This document shows, one piece after another, positions 25,399 to 33,572 of a stretch of DNA of 62,766 bases. The notes beneath the pieces were generated by a model. It did not search any database. It worked only from the letters and a program-made list of their open reading frames with translations, and was not told where the DNA came from. The position numbers and the translations under genes were made by a program. This stretch comes from Microcaldota archaeon (GTDB lineage Archaea > Micrarchaeota > Micrarchaeia > Norongarragalinales > Norongarragalinaceae): positions 1 to 62,766 of the forward strand of contig JACPGT010000001.1 in assembly GCA_016188965.1 (NCBI GenBank), written 5' to 3'. Position 1 is the stretch's first letter, and each line of letters starts with the position of its first letter.

Positions 25399-26915
25399 GG
25401 CGCCAGCACCAATGCCGCCACCTTGACGCCAGAAGGAAGGCGGCGGGAAAACAATCCGGACATCGTCCGCGCGACGTGCTCATCCGGCAATCCGGCTTCC
25501 TGGAGGTGGTGGCGGATGGCGTCGCGGGAAAGGCCGCATTCCTCCAGGGCCGCGCTCCAGCTGACCGTATCCAGCACGTGGTTCCTCCGCTGGAGCAACG
25601 CGTCCAGATGGGCGACCCGCTGCTCACTCACCCCTTCGCGCCGCAAGCCGTCCAGAACCGCCTGTTTTTCCAACGTCCATTCCATGCCGAATCCCTCCAA
25701 AACGACCCACTGCAGCAGTCCTTCGCCTTCGACGCGGGATATGAAGAACAAGTCGGAGCGGGCCCGGTCCGCCCACTGTAACTGCGCCGCGCACGCGCCT
25801 TGCGGCAGTTGCGCGATGTCCGCACGCACGCCGTCCGGAAAACGCAGGGTACGCTGTAAAAAGTCCAGCGAATCGGAGAACGCCGTCCGGAAGACGAAGA
25901 GGCTGCCGACGTTGGAAAAAATGACGGGGTTCAAATCAGAGGGAGTCTGGGATGCGACCAACAACCCGAAGGCATATTTGCGCCCCTCGCGCACGATGGC
26001 CACCGGGTCGCCGTCTTCCTGGCAGATCTTCCACGCCTCGTCCAGCACGACCATCAAATCCAGACCCCGTCCTTCTGCCGGCCCGCGCGAACGCATCGAC
26101 TCGCGTACGAACTGCAGCAAACACAACCCGGCCAAGGAACGCAAAGACTCGCTGGGCAAGCCGCTCAAGTCGACGCAGGTGAGGCCGGATGACAGCAACG
26201 CATCGAGGCTGAAGGACGTGGGACGGGCGAAGAAGTCCGCGCCGGGCAACGTCAAGGGCCGCAAGAGGTGGTGCGCTCCTTGGATGGCCGGCCGATCACC
26301 ATCCTGATTTTTCCTGCACTGGATGCGAAGCCAAGCCGTCACGTCGTTCAAGGTGGGCGTTCGGCGGATGCCGCCGGAAGCTGCTCGCCGCAATGCATAG
26401 GCCTGTTCGATACCCATGCGCACCCATTGCCGTTCGCGGGGAAAATCCTTCAACTCCGTCAGCAACCGCAGCGACTCGACGACTTGCGCCGTGCGCTGGG
26501 CCGGCGACATGCCACCGAGGTCCAACAGGTTCAACGACTCGGGTCCCAGCGACACGACGTTTCCACCGGCTTGGCGTACCCAAGGCACGTACTCACCGGA
26601 CCAATCCAGAATCAGCGCCCGCGTGCCCCACACGGCGTGCGCGCGCGTCAGGAACGACTTGACGAAAAAGCTCTTGCCCGAACCGGACATGCCCACCACG
26701 CCCACATGGGGATTCGTCAGTGCGGAATACGACCAGGAAAAAGGCACGCTCCAATGGCGCGTGCGGCCAACCGCTACGCCTTGACCGGCTTGCGGCATGA
26801 GCCAAACCGCCGGAGGCTGGGCGGGCCGAATCCACAACGGACGACTGGCCAGCGCGCTGGAAAGAAGCGGCTTCTGCCGGCAAAAACCCATGAGTCGATC
26901 CAAAGAGTCCCACAT
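25395..26915 (-). CDS. VirB4/CedB-like secretion ATPase
   Basis: A 506-residue FtsK/HerA-superfamily ATPase of the VirB4/TraC branch. Walker A is GVVGMSGSGKSFFVK (about 73-87), Walker B is LMVVLDEAWK (about 287-296), followed by the conserved ASQTPSDLN sensor region. The C-terminal 100 residues are helical. It lacks the usual N-terminal membrane-proximal domain, which is encoded separately by the preceding gene. In VirB4/CedB systems this enzyme powers pilus assembly or DNA transfer. No relaxase gene is visible nearby. Confidence 0.88.
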   Translation of the reverse strand: MWDSLDRLMGFCRQKPLLSSALASRPLWIRPAQPPAVWLMPQAGQGVAVGRTRHWSVPFSWSYSALTNPHVGVVGMSGSGKSFFVKSFLTRAHAVWGTRALILDWSGEYVPWVRQAGGNVVSLGPESLNLLDLGGMSPAQRTAQVVESLRLLTELKDFPRERQWVRMGIEQAYALRRAASGGIRRTPTLNDVTAWLRIQCRKNQDGDRPAIQGAHHLLRPLTLPGADFFARPTSFSLDALLSSGLTCVDLSGLPSESLRSLAGLCLLQFVRESMRSRGPAEGRGLDLMVVLDEAWKICQEDGDPVAIVREGRKYAFGLLVASQTPSDLNPVIFSNVGSLFVFRTAFSDSLDFLQRTLRFPDGVRADIAQLPQGACAAQLQWADRARSDLFFISRVEGEGLLQWVVLEGFGMEWTLEKQAVLDGLRREGVSEQRVAHLDALLQRRNHVLDTVSWSAALEECGLSRDAIRHHLQEAGLPDEHVARTMSGLFSRRLPSGVKVAALVLAP

Positions 26916-26932
26916 GGAGCATCAGACTCCGT

Positions 26933-27709
26933 TCAGTCGTCGGCGCCCAAACCCCGCGGAATCGCGGCTTTCCAATCCACGCACCGGCGCAAGTCGTCCC
27001 CCTCCATGGGCCGGACGGACACGTTCAACGCATGCGCCAAGACGGCTCGCAACTCACGGGCCTGCCAGCGGGCCTTTTCCGCCGCCTGCTCGAATGACGT
27101 GCCTTCCGCCGCCGTCGAGACGAAATACGCCGCATCCAAGGGCCGCTGGCCTGCCGACAACTGCTGTAGCAGCCGGCCGCACATGATGCGCTTGCGCTCC
27201 TGTGCAGCCAAAGCGACGGCATCCGGCTTTGGGGACTGGCGAATCCGGTTCATCGCCAACTCGGCCTCCAGCCGCATGGTCAGGACTCCTTCCCGGTATT
27301 TTTCCAAATCCACGGGGTATACCAGCAAACCGAATTGCGCCGGGAACGCCAAGCCGCACAACGCTTTTTCAAAAGCCCCGCCATAGGAAACGGACGCATC
27401 GTGAGGGTGGCAAGAAGGCGAGAAGTGAACGTCCGCTTCCAAAAAAGCCGACGCGACGAACCGCTCGCCGTCCTGCGCCACGACGACGTCGCGGTCCAAC
27501 TGCCAGCCGCCGCGCGTCTCGACTACCCGCACGCCCTTCAACACGAAGGGCAGCAAGACGCCGCCGAAGCGCTGAACGACCAGGGTCAAGAACAGAAACA
27601 AGACCGAAAAAGCGGCCAGCCAGACGTTGGCGGCGACCAACGCCAGGACCAGGCAGAGCAGGCCCGCGGCAAGGCCCGCAAGCGTCACGTGACGGGCGTT
27701 CACGTCCAT
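26933..27709 (-). CDS. VirB3-VirB4 N-terminal-like membrane protein
   Basis: A 258-residue protein with two close N-terminal transmembrane helices (about 8-50), as in VirB3/PrgI-type subunits. A soluble domain follows (KGVRVVETRGGWQLDRDVVV ... QFGLLVYPVDLEKYREGV ... RELRAVLAHALNVSVRPMEG) with the order of strands and helices seen in the N-terminal half of VirB4/TraC proteins. It ends 17 bases before the ATPase gene and overlaps the VirB6-like gene by 10 bases. Reading it as the detached half of VirB4 is inference from position and layout. Confidence 0.68.
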   Translation of the reverse strand: MDVNARHVTLAGLAAGLLCLVLALVAANVWLAAFSVLFLFLTLVVQRFGGVLLPFVLKGVRVVETRGGWQLDRDVVVAQDGERFVASAFLEADVHFSPSCHPHDASVSYGGAFEKALCGLAFPAQFGLLVYPVDLEKYREGVLTMRLEAELAMNRIRQSPKPDAVALAAQERKRIMCGRLLQQLSAGQRPLDAAYFVSTAAEGTSFEQAAEKARWQARELRAVLAHALNVSVRPMEGDDLRRCVDWKAAIPRGLGADD

Positions 27710-28635
27710 AGCACGACCTCCGATGCCAGCACGCGGTACAGAGAACGGGTGAACAGGAAGACGACTAGCAGGTTGAAGAACGGAAAGAACGTCGTCTCGA
27801 CGGTCAAATCCGCCACGAGTTTAGCCAATGGGGCGATGGCCGCAAGGGCCATGTTCCACACGCCGCTGGAGATAAGCGAGGCCACGAAGGCCGAAACCGC
27901 CGCCGGGTTGAGCAAGTCCAGCGAAGACAAGGAGACTTGCGAATTGAATTCCTTGAGGGATTCCAGGCGCGCGTCAATGGACGCATTGGTCTTCTCGACG
28001 GCCGCGGCATTGAACACGTACGTCAGAGGCAGGACGAAATAGGCACCTACGGCCAGCGCCATCATGAACGCGCCCACCGGCCGCGTGAGCGAAAATCCTC
28101 GCAAAATCACGCCGACGGGAAGAAAATAGTACATCATCGTCGCCGAAATGAACAAGAACAGCACGCGTTGGACCTCGTTGAAAAGCTTGACCCATGAAAG
28201 CAAGCCCAGAATCATCTCGGCGTCATGGAGGATCGGATCCAGGCCGGCCAACGGCTTTCCGGACACGTGTACGGGAGCCACTTCGACGCCGACTTCGATT
28301 TCTTTGAGCGCGTCCACCACCATGACGAACAGCGTCGTCGCGCCAGATACGCTCTCGATCCGCCCATTGACCTCTTCCAGGTAATCATCGGCAAAGGCGA
28401 TGGGTTCTTGCCCGCCGGCCAAGTCAACGGCCAGCGCTGAAATGCCCAAGGACAGCGTCAAAAGGACGCCCACCAGCAAAGCCGAGACGACGGATTGGAA
28501 GAACTCCGCCCTCGCCCAGACGCGCAACGCCCGCAGGTCGAAGATGGCGCCCAGTGAGAAGACTAACGCGGAAAGCAGCATGCCGGCCGTGGCGGCGGCC
28601 ACGGCCAGACCTTGCCAACCGGCGACGAATTCCAT
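27700..28635 (-). CDS. VirB6/CedA-like polytopic membrane protein
   Basis: A 311-residue protein from the ATG at 28635 (MEFVAGWQGLAVAAATAG) with about six to seven transmembrane helices and a large external loop (about 85-150). The layout fits VirB6/TrbL or crenarchaeal CedA, the channel subunit of conjugation-like DNA transfer systems. It sits 4 bases after the VirB2-like gene and overlaps the next gene. Sequence similarity in this family is low, so the call rests on topology and context. Confidence 0.65.
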   Translation of the reverse strand: MEFVAGWQGLAVAAATAGMLLSALVFSLGAIFDLRALRVWARAEFFQSVVSALLVGVLLTLSLGISALAVDLAGGQEPIAFADDYLEEVNGRIESVSGATTLFVMVVDALKEIEVGVEVAPVHVSGKPLAGLDPILHDAEMILGLLSWVKLFNEVQRVLFLFISATMMYYFLPVGVILRGFSLTRPVGAFMMALAVGAYFVLPLTYVFNAAAVEKTNASIDARLESLKEFNSQVSLSSLDLLNPAAVSAFVASLISSGVWNMALAAIAPLAKLVADLTVETTFFPFFNLLVVFLFTRSLYRVLASEVVLWT

Positions 28636-28639
28636 CGGA

Positions 28640-28879
28640 CTAGATGCCCGTGAGCCAGTTGACCAGCGTCGGCGCCACGTTTCCGATGATGACGGCGATG
28701 GCGCCACCGATGCCCACGCGGTGCGCCCATGACTTCATCCGCGCGTTCACTTCGTGCGACCCGGCCATGGCGCCGAAGGCATACAAACCGCCGGCCAGAA
28801 GGATGGCAAAAAGGCCAAGCGTCGGCAACAACGTCTGCAAAAGCGCGACCAATTGCTGCACTTGCGATTCGATTCCCAT
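28640..28879 (-). CDS. VirB2/TrbC-like pilin (TedC/CedA1-like)
   Basis: A 79-residue protein with two hydrophobic helices (about 8-38 and 52-78) joined by a short basic loop (SHEVNARMKSWAHRV). This is the layout of VirB2/TrbC pilins and of the archaeal CedA1/TedC pilins. It is the first gene of the operon; a CAGGTGG ribosome site precedes the ATG, and a TATA-like ATTATTATG (minus strand, about 28949-28957) lies upstream. The loop sits where conjugative pilins bind lipid, but residue-level similarity cannot be judged here. Confidence 0.65.
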   Translation of the reverse strand: MGIESQVQQLVALLQTLLPTLGLFAILLAGGLYAFGAMAGSHEVNARMKSWAHRVGIGGAIAVIIGNVAPTLVNWLTGI

Positions 28880-29009
28880 TGCAAAACCACCTGGACGTTG
28901 CCTGTGCGGAGCGAAGAAAAGCGTTGGGTAGAGAAAAATTCAACCGCACACATAATAATCGCCAAAATGAGCGAAGAGATAGGAAAACCTCGGAATCCGT
29001 AAAAGGGAA

Positions 29010-29038
29010 TTTTCCGAAAAACTAAATAAATCGGAAAA
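29010..29038 (+). promoter_or_regulatory. TATA box inside an inverted repeat, likely antitoxin operator
   Basis: TTTTCCG (29010-29016) and CGGAAAA (29032-29038) form an inverted repeat with a 15-base spacer that contains the TATA-like ACTAAATAAA (29021-29030). The vapB-like ATG is 14 bases after the right arm. A repressor bound here would cover the TATA box, as expected for toxin-antitoxin autoregulation. Confidence 0.55.
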
Positions 29039-29051
29039 ACAGCAAACCCCC

Positions 29052-29327
29052 ATGAAAAAGCGCAGGGAAAAAATCATGTTTACCGACGTTGTCAAGATGG
29101 GCAAAAAGGGCCAGATTACGTTGCCCAAGTTAGTCCGGGACGAAGAGAACTACCGCGACGGGGACGAATTCACACTGTCTCAAATGCCTGGAGGAGACCT
29201 CATGCTTCACAAAATAACCGAAAAAACACCGGAAGAAAAATTGCTGGACTTCCTGGAGACCGTCCCAAAGTTTGACTGGCGTAAAGCCTTCAGGGAAATT
29301 GAGGAAGAGCGGAATCGTGAGCGATGA
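29052..29327 (+). CDS. vapB: AbrB/MazE-type antitoxin
   Basis: A 91-residue protein with a SpoVT/AbrB swapped-hairpin DNA-binding domain at residues about 9-55 (VVKMGKKGQITLPKLVRDEE) and an acidic, flexible C-terminus that should bind the toxin. A second Met at 29076 is an alternative start. It overlaps the PIN toxin gene by four bases (ATGA), the usual coupled arrangement. Autorepression through the inverted repeat at 29010-29038 is likely. Confidence 0.85.
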   Translation: MKKRREKIMFTDVVKMGKKGQITLPKLVRDEENYRDGDEFTLSQMPGGDLMLHKITEKTPEEKLLDFLETVPKFDWRKAFREIEEERNRER

Positions 29328-29728
29328 TGATTTACGGCGCGGATAGTTGGTTTCTGTTATGTCTCTGGAACAAAGAGGCAACGGCTCAGCGAATGCTGGA
29401 AGAAGTACAAACGGGCAAAAGCCACCTCGTCATTCCTTACCCCGCCGTCGCCGAAACAACGAAGAAGCTGATGCAGCAGGGAAATCCAGCGGAACGCATC
29501 AGCACGTTCTGGTCCATGTTGGAATCCTCGAAGAAAATCCGGTTCGTCCCACTGGAGAAGACCATTGCAGTGGAAGGCGCCCGCGTCAGCATGACGCACG
29601 GAGTCCCCCTCATGGATGCGCTCATCGCCGCCACGGCCAAATTGACGGGATGCCACGCGCTTTTTTCCTCGGATTCAGACATGGCGGTCCTGGCGAAGAA
29701 AAAATACGTAACCGTAAAATCGTGGTAA
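29324..29728 (+). CDS. vapC: PIN-domain toxin (VapC-like RNase)
   Basis: A 134-residue PIN protein. The acidic metal-binding set is present: Asp in IYGADSW (residue 7), Glu in PAVAETTKKL, Asp in PLMDALIAAT and Asp in FSSDSDM. VapC toxins cut tRNA or rRNA when freed from the antitoxin. The family length is normal and no residue is missing, so the toxin is probably active. Its target cannot be read from sequence. Confidence 0.87.
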   Translation: MMIYGADSWFLLCLWNKEATAQRMLEEVQTGKSHLVIPYPAVAETTKKLMQQGNPAERISTFWSMLESSKKIRFVPLEKTIAVEGARVSMTHGVPLMDALIAATAKLTGCHALFSSDSDMAVLAKKKYVTVKSW

Positions 29729-29852
29729 GCCGTGGACGCAGCCTGACCGGCATCCGCCGTTCCGGCAACTGTTTTTAAATCAATCCGCCTCAAAGCAAGC
29801 TACGACGAGACGATCCGTTCCACGCCGTCTTCTGATCGAGGTGCTTTTTTCC

Positions 29853-30764
29853 ATGCAAATCCCGACCGACATGCTCATCCTTGCTTTTGACCACCGCGGC
29901 TCGTTCAAGAAAAAACTCCTGGGCGCAGCCGGCGAAGAACTGACGCCGGAACAGATGGACAAAGCCAAAGAACTCAAAGGCATGATCTACGCCGGCTTCC
30001 AGAAAGCCATCGCCATGGGCGTGCCGAAAGCCAAAGCCGGCATGCTTCTGGACGAAGAAATGGGCGAGGCGGCACTGATGGATGCCAAAAGCAAAGGCTA
30101 TTTGGTGACCAGTCCGGCGGAGAAAAGCGGACAGGACGAATTCGACTTCGAATACGGCGCCCAATGGCAGGAACACATCAGGAAGATCGACCCGACGTTC
30201 CTCAAGGTGCTCGTGCGCTATAACCCGGAAGCCGACGCCGAATTGAACAAGCGGCAAGCGGCCAAACTCAAGGAACTCGGCGCATTCCTCCAAAGCATCG
30301 ACAAAGGCTACTTGATTGAGCCGCTGGTTCCGGCGACCAAGGCCCAGATGGACGAAGTCGGCGGCAACCAAGCCGCGTACGATTTGGAAATCCGGCCCAA
30401 ACTCATGGTCCGCATGATGCAACAACTCCAACACTACGGCATTTCGCCCGACATTTGGAAGCTGGAAGGCGTCGACCGCCCCGAAGACGCGGCCGCATTG
30501 GTCAAACAAGCCCGTGCGGGCGGCCGGAAAGCCGGCATCGTCACATTGGGCCGCGGCGAGTCGAAGGAAAAAGTGGCGGAGTGGCTGAAAGTCGGCGCAC
30601 ACATCGACGGCATCATCGGTTTTGCCATCGGCCGCACCATCTTCATGGAATCCTTGCAGGCCTACGTCAAAGGCGCTATCACGAAAGAGCAGGCCATTGA
30701 CCAAATCGCGGCCAACTACAAGGAATTCGTTGACTTGTGGCAACGCGAAAAAGGCAGCCGGTAA
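29853..30764 (+). CDS. class I aldolase-like protein, DUF2090/IolC C-terminal family
   Basis: A 303-residue TIM-barrel protein from the ATG at 29853; an in-frame GTG at 29841 is an alternative. The N-terminal LILAFDHRGSF motif and the GIVTLGRG and IDGIIGFAIGRTIF segments are typical of the DUF2090 aldolase family (relatives of tagatose-1,6-bisphosphate and 5-dehydro-2-deoxyphosphogluconate aldolases). The next gene is fructose-1,6-bisphosphatase 21 bases away, so this enzyme may be the cell's fructose-bisphosphate aldolase in gluconeogenesis. That role is inference. TATA: TTTTTAAATC at 29771-29780. Confidence 0.8.
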   Translation: MQIPTDMLILAFDHRGSFKKKLLGAAGEELTPEQMDKAKELKGMIYAGFQKAIAMGVPKAKAGMLLDEEMGEAALMDAKSKGYLVTSPAEKSGQDEFDFEYGAQWQEHIRKIDPTFLKVLVRYNPEADAELNKRQAAKLKELGAFLQSIDKGYLIEPLVPATKAQMDEVGGNQAAYDLEIRPKLMVRMMQQLQHYGISPDIWKLEGVDRPEDAAALVKQARAGGRKAGIVTLGRGESKEKVAEWLKVGAHIDGIIGFAIGRTIFMESLQAYVKGAITKEQAIDQIAANYKEFVDLWQREKGSR

Positions 30765-30785
30765 GACGCACGGGGATGATGACGC

Positions 30786-31664
30786 ATGGCTGATGAACTG
30801 TTCGACCACGTGTATGCCGCCGCTACGGCCGAATTGGCGCGTCTGATTGACGCCATCGCCAAGGCCAGCATTGACATCCGCCTCGAATTTCCCTACCGCA
30901 TGGGCATCGTGGAAGGCGAGGAAAACAAGTACGGCGAACAACAGCTCAAGCTGGACCAATGGACGAACCAGTACTTGTGCGATCGTATGATCGAGACGAA
31001 CCTTGTCAAGGCGGTGTATTCCGAAGAATTGGTGCAACCGGCTTCCGGGCTTCCGGACGCGCCGTACGTCGTTTGCATGGACCCGCTGGACGGCTCGTCC
31101 AACGTCAAGAGCAACAACACCTGCGGCACCATCGTGTCCATCTACAAACGCGAAATCGGGAAGGGCTCCGAACAGGTCGCCGCGTTATTCAAGCTCTACG
31201 GTCCGGTCACCACCTTGACGTACACCGTGGGCAAAGGGACGCACCAGTTCATCCAGCAGCTAAAGCACGAGCCGCAATACGTCTTGAGCCACGAAAACAT
31301 CACGCTGCCAAAATCAGGGGGCGTGTTCGGCATCGGCGGCAAGAAGAAAGAATTCACACCCGCATTGACCCGGTTCGCGGAAGGCTTGGAGGCGCGCGGC
31401 TTGAAGCTGCGCTATTCCGGCACCATGGTGGCCGACTGCAACCAGGTCCTGCACTACGGCGGCCTCTTCGCGTACCCCAAACCCAAGCTCCGCCTCAACT
31501 ACGAAGCCAAACCCATGGCGTTCATCCTTGAACAGGCCGGCGGCAGTTCGACCAACGGCATCCAGAGCCTGATGGAGGTGGTTTCCGACACGCCGGATGC
31601 ACGCACGCCCGTATTCCTGGGCAGCAAGGAACTCATTTCGGAAATCGAGCGTCTGAATCGGTAA
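30786..31664 (+). CDS. fbp: fructose-1,6-bisphosphatase, class I
   Basis: A 292-residue class I FBPase. The metal-binding DPLDGSSNVKSNNTCGTI block is intact, with EELVQPAS upstream supplying another acidic ligand, and the C-terminal PMAFILEQAGGSSTNG is family-typical. It releases phosphate from fructose-1,6-bisphosphate. Most archaea use the bifunctional class V enzyme, so a class I enzyme suggests transfer or a distinct lineage solution. It shares an operon with the aldolase-like gene and ends six bases before the double-hairpin element. Confidence 0.94.
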   Translation: MADELFDHVYAAATAELARLIDAIAKASIDIRLEFPYRMGIVEGEENKYGEQQLKLDQWTNQYLCDRMIETNLVKAVYSEELVQPASGLPDAPYVVCMDPLDGSSNVKSNNTCGTIVSIYKREIGKGSEQVAALFKLYGPVTTLTYTVGKGTHQFIQQLKHEPQYVLSHENITLPKSGGVFGIGGKKKEFTPALTRFAEGLEARGLKLRYSGTMVADCNQVLHYGGLFAYPKPKLRLNYEAKPMAFILEQAGGSSTNGIQSLMEVVSDTPDARTPVFLGSKELISEIERLNR

Positions 31665-31670
31665 GGATTA

Positions 31671-31761
31671 TAGTCGACCACGAAAGTAACCCGACTTAAG
31701 AGTCGTGGTCGACTATCTAGCAAACGGCTCGAAAGTCTCGGCGGACTTTCGAGGTTTGCTA
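31671..31761 (+). repeat. 91-base double-hairpin element, copy 2
   Basis: A 45-base hairpin (31671-31715), two bases, then a 44-base hairpin (31718-31761), the inverse orientation of the copy at 7364-7454. The first stem base is TCGA/TCGA where the other copy has CAAT/ATTG; one inner pair is T-A where the other has G-C. It begins six bases after the fbp stop, and its right edge (GCTATAATA) may serve as the TATA box for the gene at 31789, about 28 bases further on. Confidence 0.82.
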
Positions 31762-31788
31762 TAATAAGTCAAACCGGTTGAACAAAAC

Positions 31789-32406
31789 ATGATTCGAGAA
31801 CGAGAAAGCCAACAACGGACACTCGGCCTCAAACCAAGCCGTTTCCTTTTCGAAGGAAGGAGCCTGGACATCCAACGGCATGGATCCGTCATCCCCCAGA
31901 TGATCCATCCGGAAACCGGCCAGGAATTCTTCCACGAGTCCCACGCCGAGTCCAGGGCCATGTGGAAGGAAAACGGTGTTTTTCACCTCAACTACGTCGC
32001 GCCCCATACCCCTTTAACCGACCGGCGGAAGCTCCAGGAAGCCCTGAATAAGCACATCGTGACGGCGTATCAACAGGTCGCCAACGAATTCAACCGCCAC
32101 GAATTGCCATTGCCGGAATCCGAAGCCCATGAAACGACCATCGGCCTGAAAGTCAGCGGCCGCTCATTGCAACGGGCAGGATTGCCGGATGGCCGGGGCC
32201 TTTTGTTTAATCACGTGGGCGTGCAAGCCCGCTTTGACCCGTATATTGAGCAATTGAAGGACGCGGAACAGAGGGAAGTCGCCCGCCGGATTCTGGCCCA
32301 GGCGATGGACGGGCTTCACCGGAACATCCAAGGAACCCTAAAGGGGGCGGTTTCCGGTACTGCCGACGTCCGGCGCCGGATGGCCGAAAACTACCGGCCC
32401 AACTGA
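31789..32406 (+). CDS. orphan hypothetical protein, 205 aa
   Basis: A soluble helical protein beginning MIRERESQQRTLGLKPSRFL. It has His/Glu-rich stretches (ETGQEFFHESHAESRAMW) and long amphipathic helices (KLQEALNKHIVTAYQQV). No membrane span, signal or recognised domain. A leaderless start fits the TATA at the edge of the double-hairpin element. It is convergent with the gene at 32440. Confidence 0.6.
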   Translation: MIRERESQQRTLGLKPSRFLFEGRSLDIQRHGSVIPQMIHPETGQEFFHESHAESRAMWKENGVFHLNYVAPHTPLTDRRKLQEALNKHIVTAYQQVANEFNRHELPLPESEAHETTIGLKVSGRSLQRAGLPDGRGLLFNHVGVQARFDPYIEQLKDAEQREVARRILAQAMDGLHRNIQGTLKGAVSGTADVRRRMAENYRPN

Positions 32407-32439
32407 ATGAGAACGGCACTCGTTCCGTGCATGGCGGGG

Positions 32440-33054
32440 CTACTTTAGCCCTAAAAAATGAAGAAAACGGCTGACAAGGCCGCCATGCGGAAGCGTCTTT
32501 ACCCGTCCAACGTCCAGTCCGCTTGGCGGCGTGCCGTGCGGTTTCTCCGGCGTTTCCATGCGCGCTTCTTCGAAAAATTTCTCAAGAACGTGTGGCGGGA
32601 CGTCCTGGGTCCAGTTGTCGGTCAAGTCCCATAACCGGCCCACTTGCGGACCAGTCAGGGCGTGTATGTACACGTAGGCTTTCTGGTTGCTTCCGAGGTT
32701 TGCGCAGGCGCGCTCACCTTCGCGCAAAACGGCCTTGCCGGACATCCCCGCACCCATTGCGACCTTATTGCCGATCCAGGTTGGCCGGGGATTCGAAACG
32801 CTGGCGACTATCTCCAGTTGCCCGTTTCGTACCCGCACGTCATACTTCTGCCGCCGTCCGCCGGAGAGCCATGGCAAGTACCGCACGTCTTTGCGTCCCA
32901 AGGCTTTCTTCCCCCGGATCATGAGCGGGCGCTCATCCACCCGGTGCCAGGTGACTATGAATTTTTCAACACCCGCATGGTCTTCCATAATGCCGTGCCG
33001 ATCAACCCGGTGGGCGACGAGCACAAAACGTACGGGTTCCTTGCCTTCGGCCAT
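32440..33054 (-). CDS. orphan hypothetical protein, 204 aa
   Basis: Starts MAEGKEPVRFVLVAHRVDRH at 33054, with a TATA-like TGATAAACG on the minus strand about 25-30 bases upstream. The middle is strand-rich and basic (RKDVRYLPWLSGGRRQKYDV), with segments such as NQKAYVYIHALTGPQVGRLW. No family recognised. Bases 33055-33290 hold only its promoter; I see no further gene there. Confidence 0.58.
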   Translation of the reverse strand: MAEGKEPVRFVLVAHRVDRHGIMEDHAGVEKFIVTWHRVDERPLMIRGKKALGRKDVRYLPWLSGGRRQKYDVRVRNGQLEIVASVSNPRPTWIGNKVAMGAGMSGKAVLREGERACANLGSNQKAYVYIHALTGPQVGRLWDLTDNWTQDVPPHVLEKFFEEARMETPEKPHGTPPSGLDVGRVKTLPHGGLVSRFLHFLGLK

Positions 33055-33290
33055 ACGGACAATATGCCGGGATGACGTTTATCAGCATTTCTCCGATGCT
33101 GGGACCATGAAAGCGCAAGCGGCCTCAAACCCCGGAGACGAAACACGGCCAGCGTATTCGAAAAACGGATATCGCAAAAGACGACGGATAGGCGGATGCT
33201 CAAATCATTGCCACGCATAAGGAAAGGTCGGCCCGAAACGAATTCTTTTCAGCAGGACAAAAAACGCGCCCGTTTTGGAAAAACAAGCGC

Positions 33291-33535
33291 TTTAAAATCG
33301 TCCACTGCAACAATAAATCCCCCAAATGCCGGGGTGGCAGAATCACGGTCGGAACCGCGGGGAACCCAGGTTTGAAGCAAACCTTAGGAGGTTTGCTGCA
33401 TGCTGCAAACACCGAGTGTTTGCTCGCACCCCCCAGTTTCCGCATAAGTCCCAAAAAGGACTTATGGGACCCGCAAATTCAGCAAAATTTGCAAGGTTCC
33501 GTCAATCCTGACCCCTTCCTGCGAAACGTAGCCTC
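33291..33535 (+). repeat. duplicated tRNA-Ser promoter and 5' end, followed by a four-hairpin insert
   Basis: TTTAAAATC at 33291-33299 and the 17-base GCCGGGGTGGCAGAATC at 33328-33344 copy the tRNA-Ser promoter (33536-33544) and 5' end (33573-33589), with identical 37-base spacing. The 17-base block is identical. The following insert has four hairpins: 33376-33397, 33405-33423, 33443-33466 and about 33474-33491. It keeps the strings GCGGGGAACCCAGG and GGGACCCGCAA that also occur, around different stems, in the inserts at 9203 and 36056. The truncated tRNA copy still has a promoter and could drive transcription of the insert. Confidence 0.78.
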
Positions 33536-33572
33536 TTTAAAATCAGCTCCTGCCAAAGAATAATTCCCCAAT

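Noticed and set aside
26268-27386. Plus-strand frame of 372 codons opposite the VirB4-like genes
   Set aside because: Arg/Ser/Pro-rich shadow of two well-supported minus-strand genes in GC-rich DNA.
33291-33535. CRISPR array in the hairpin-rich region
   Set aside because: Stems differ from one another and there is no regular repeat-spacer spacing; each is a self-complementary hairpin.
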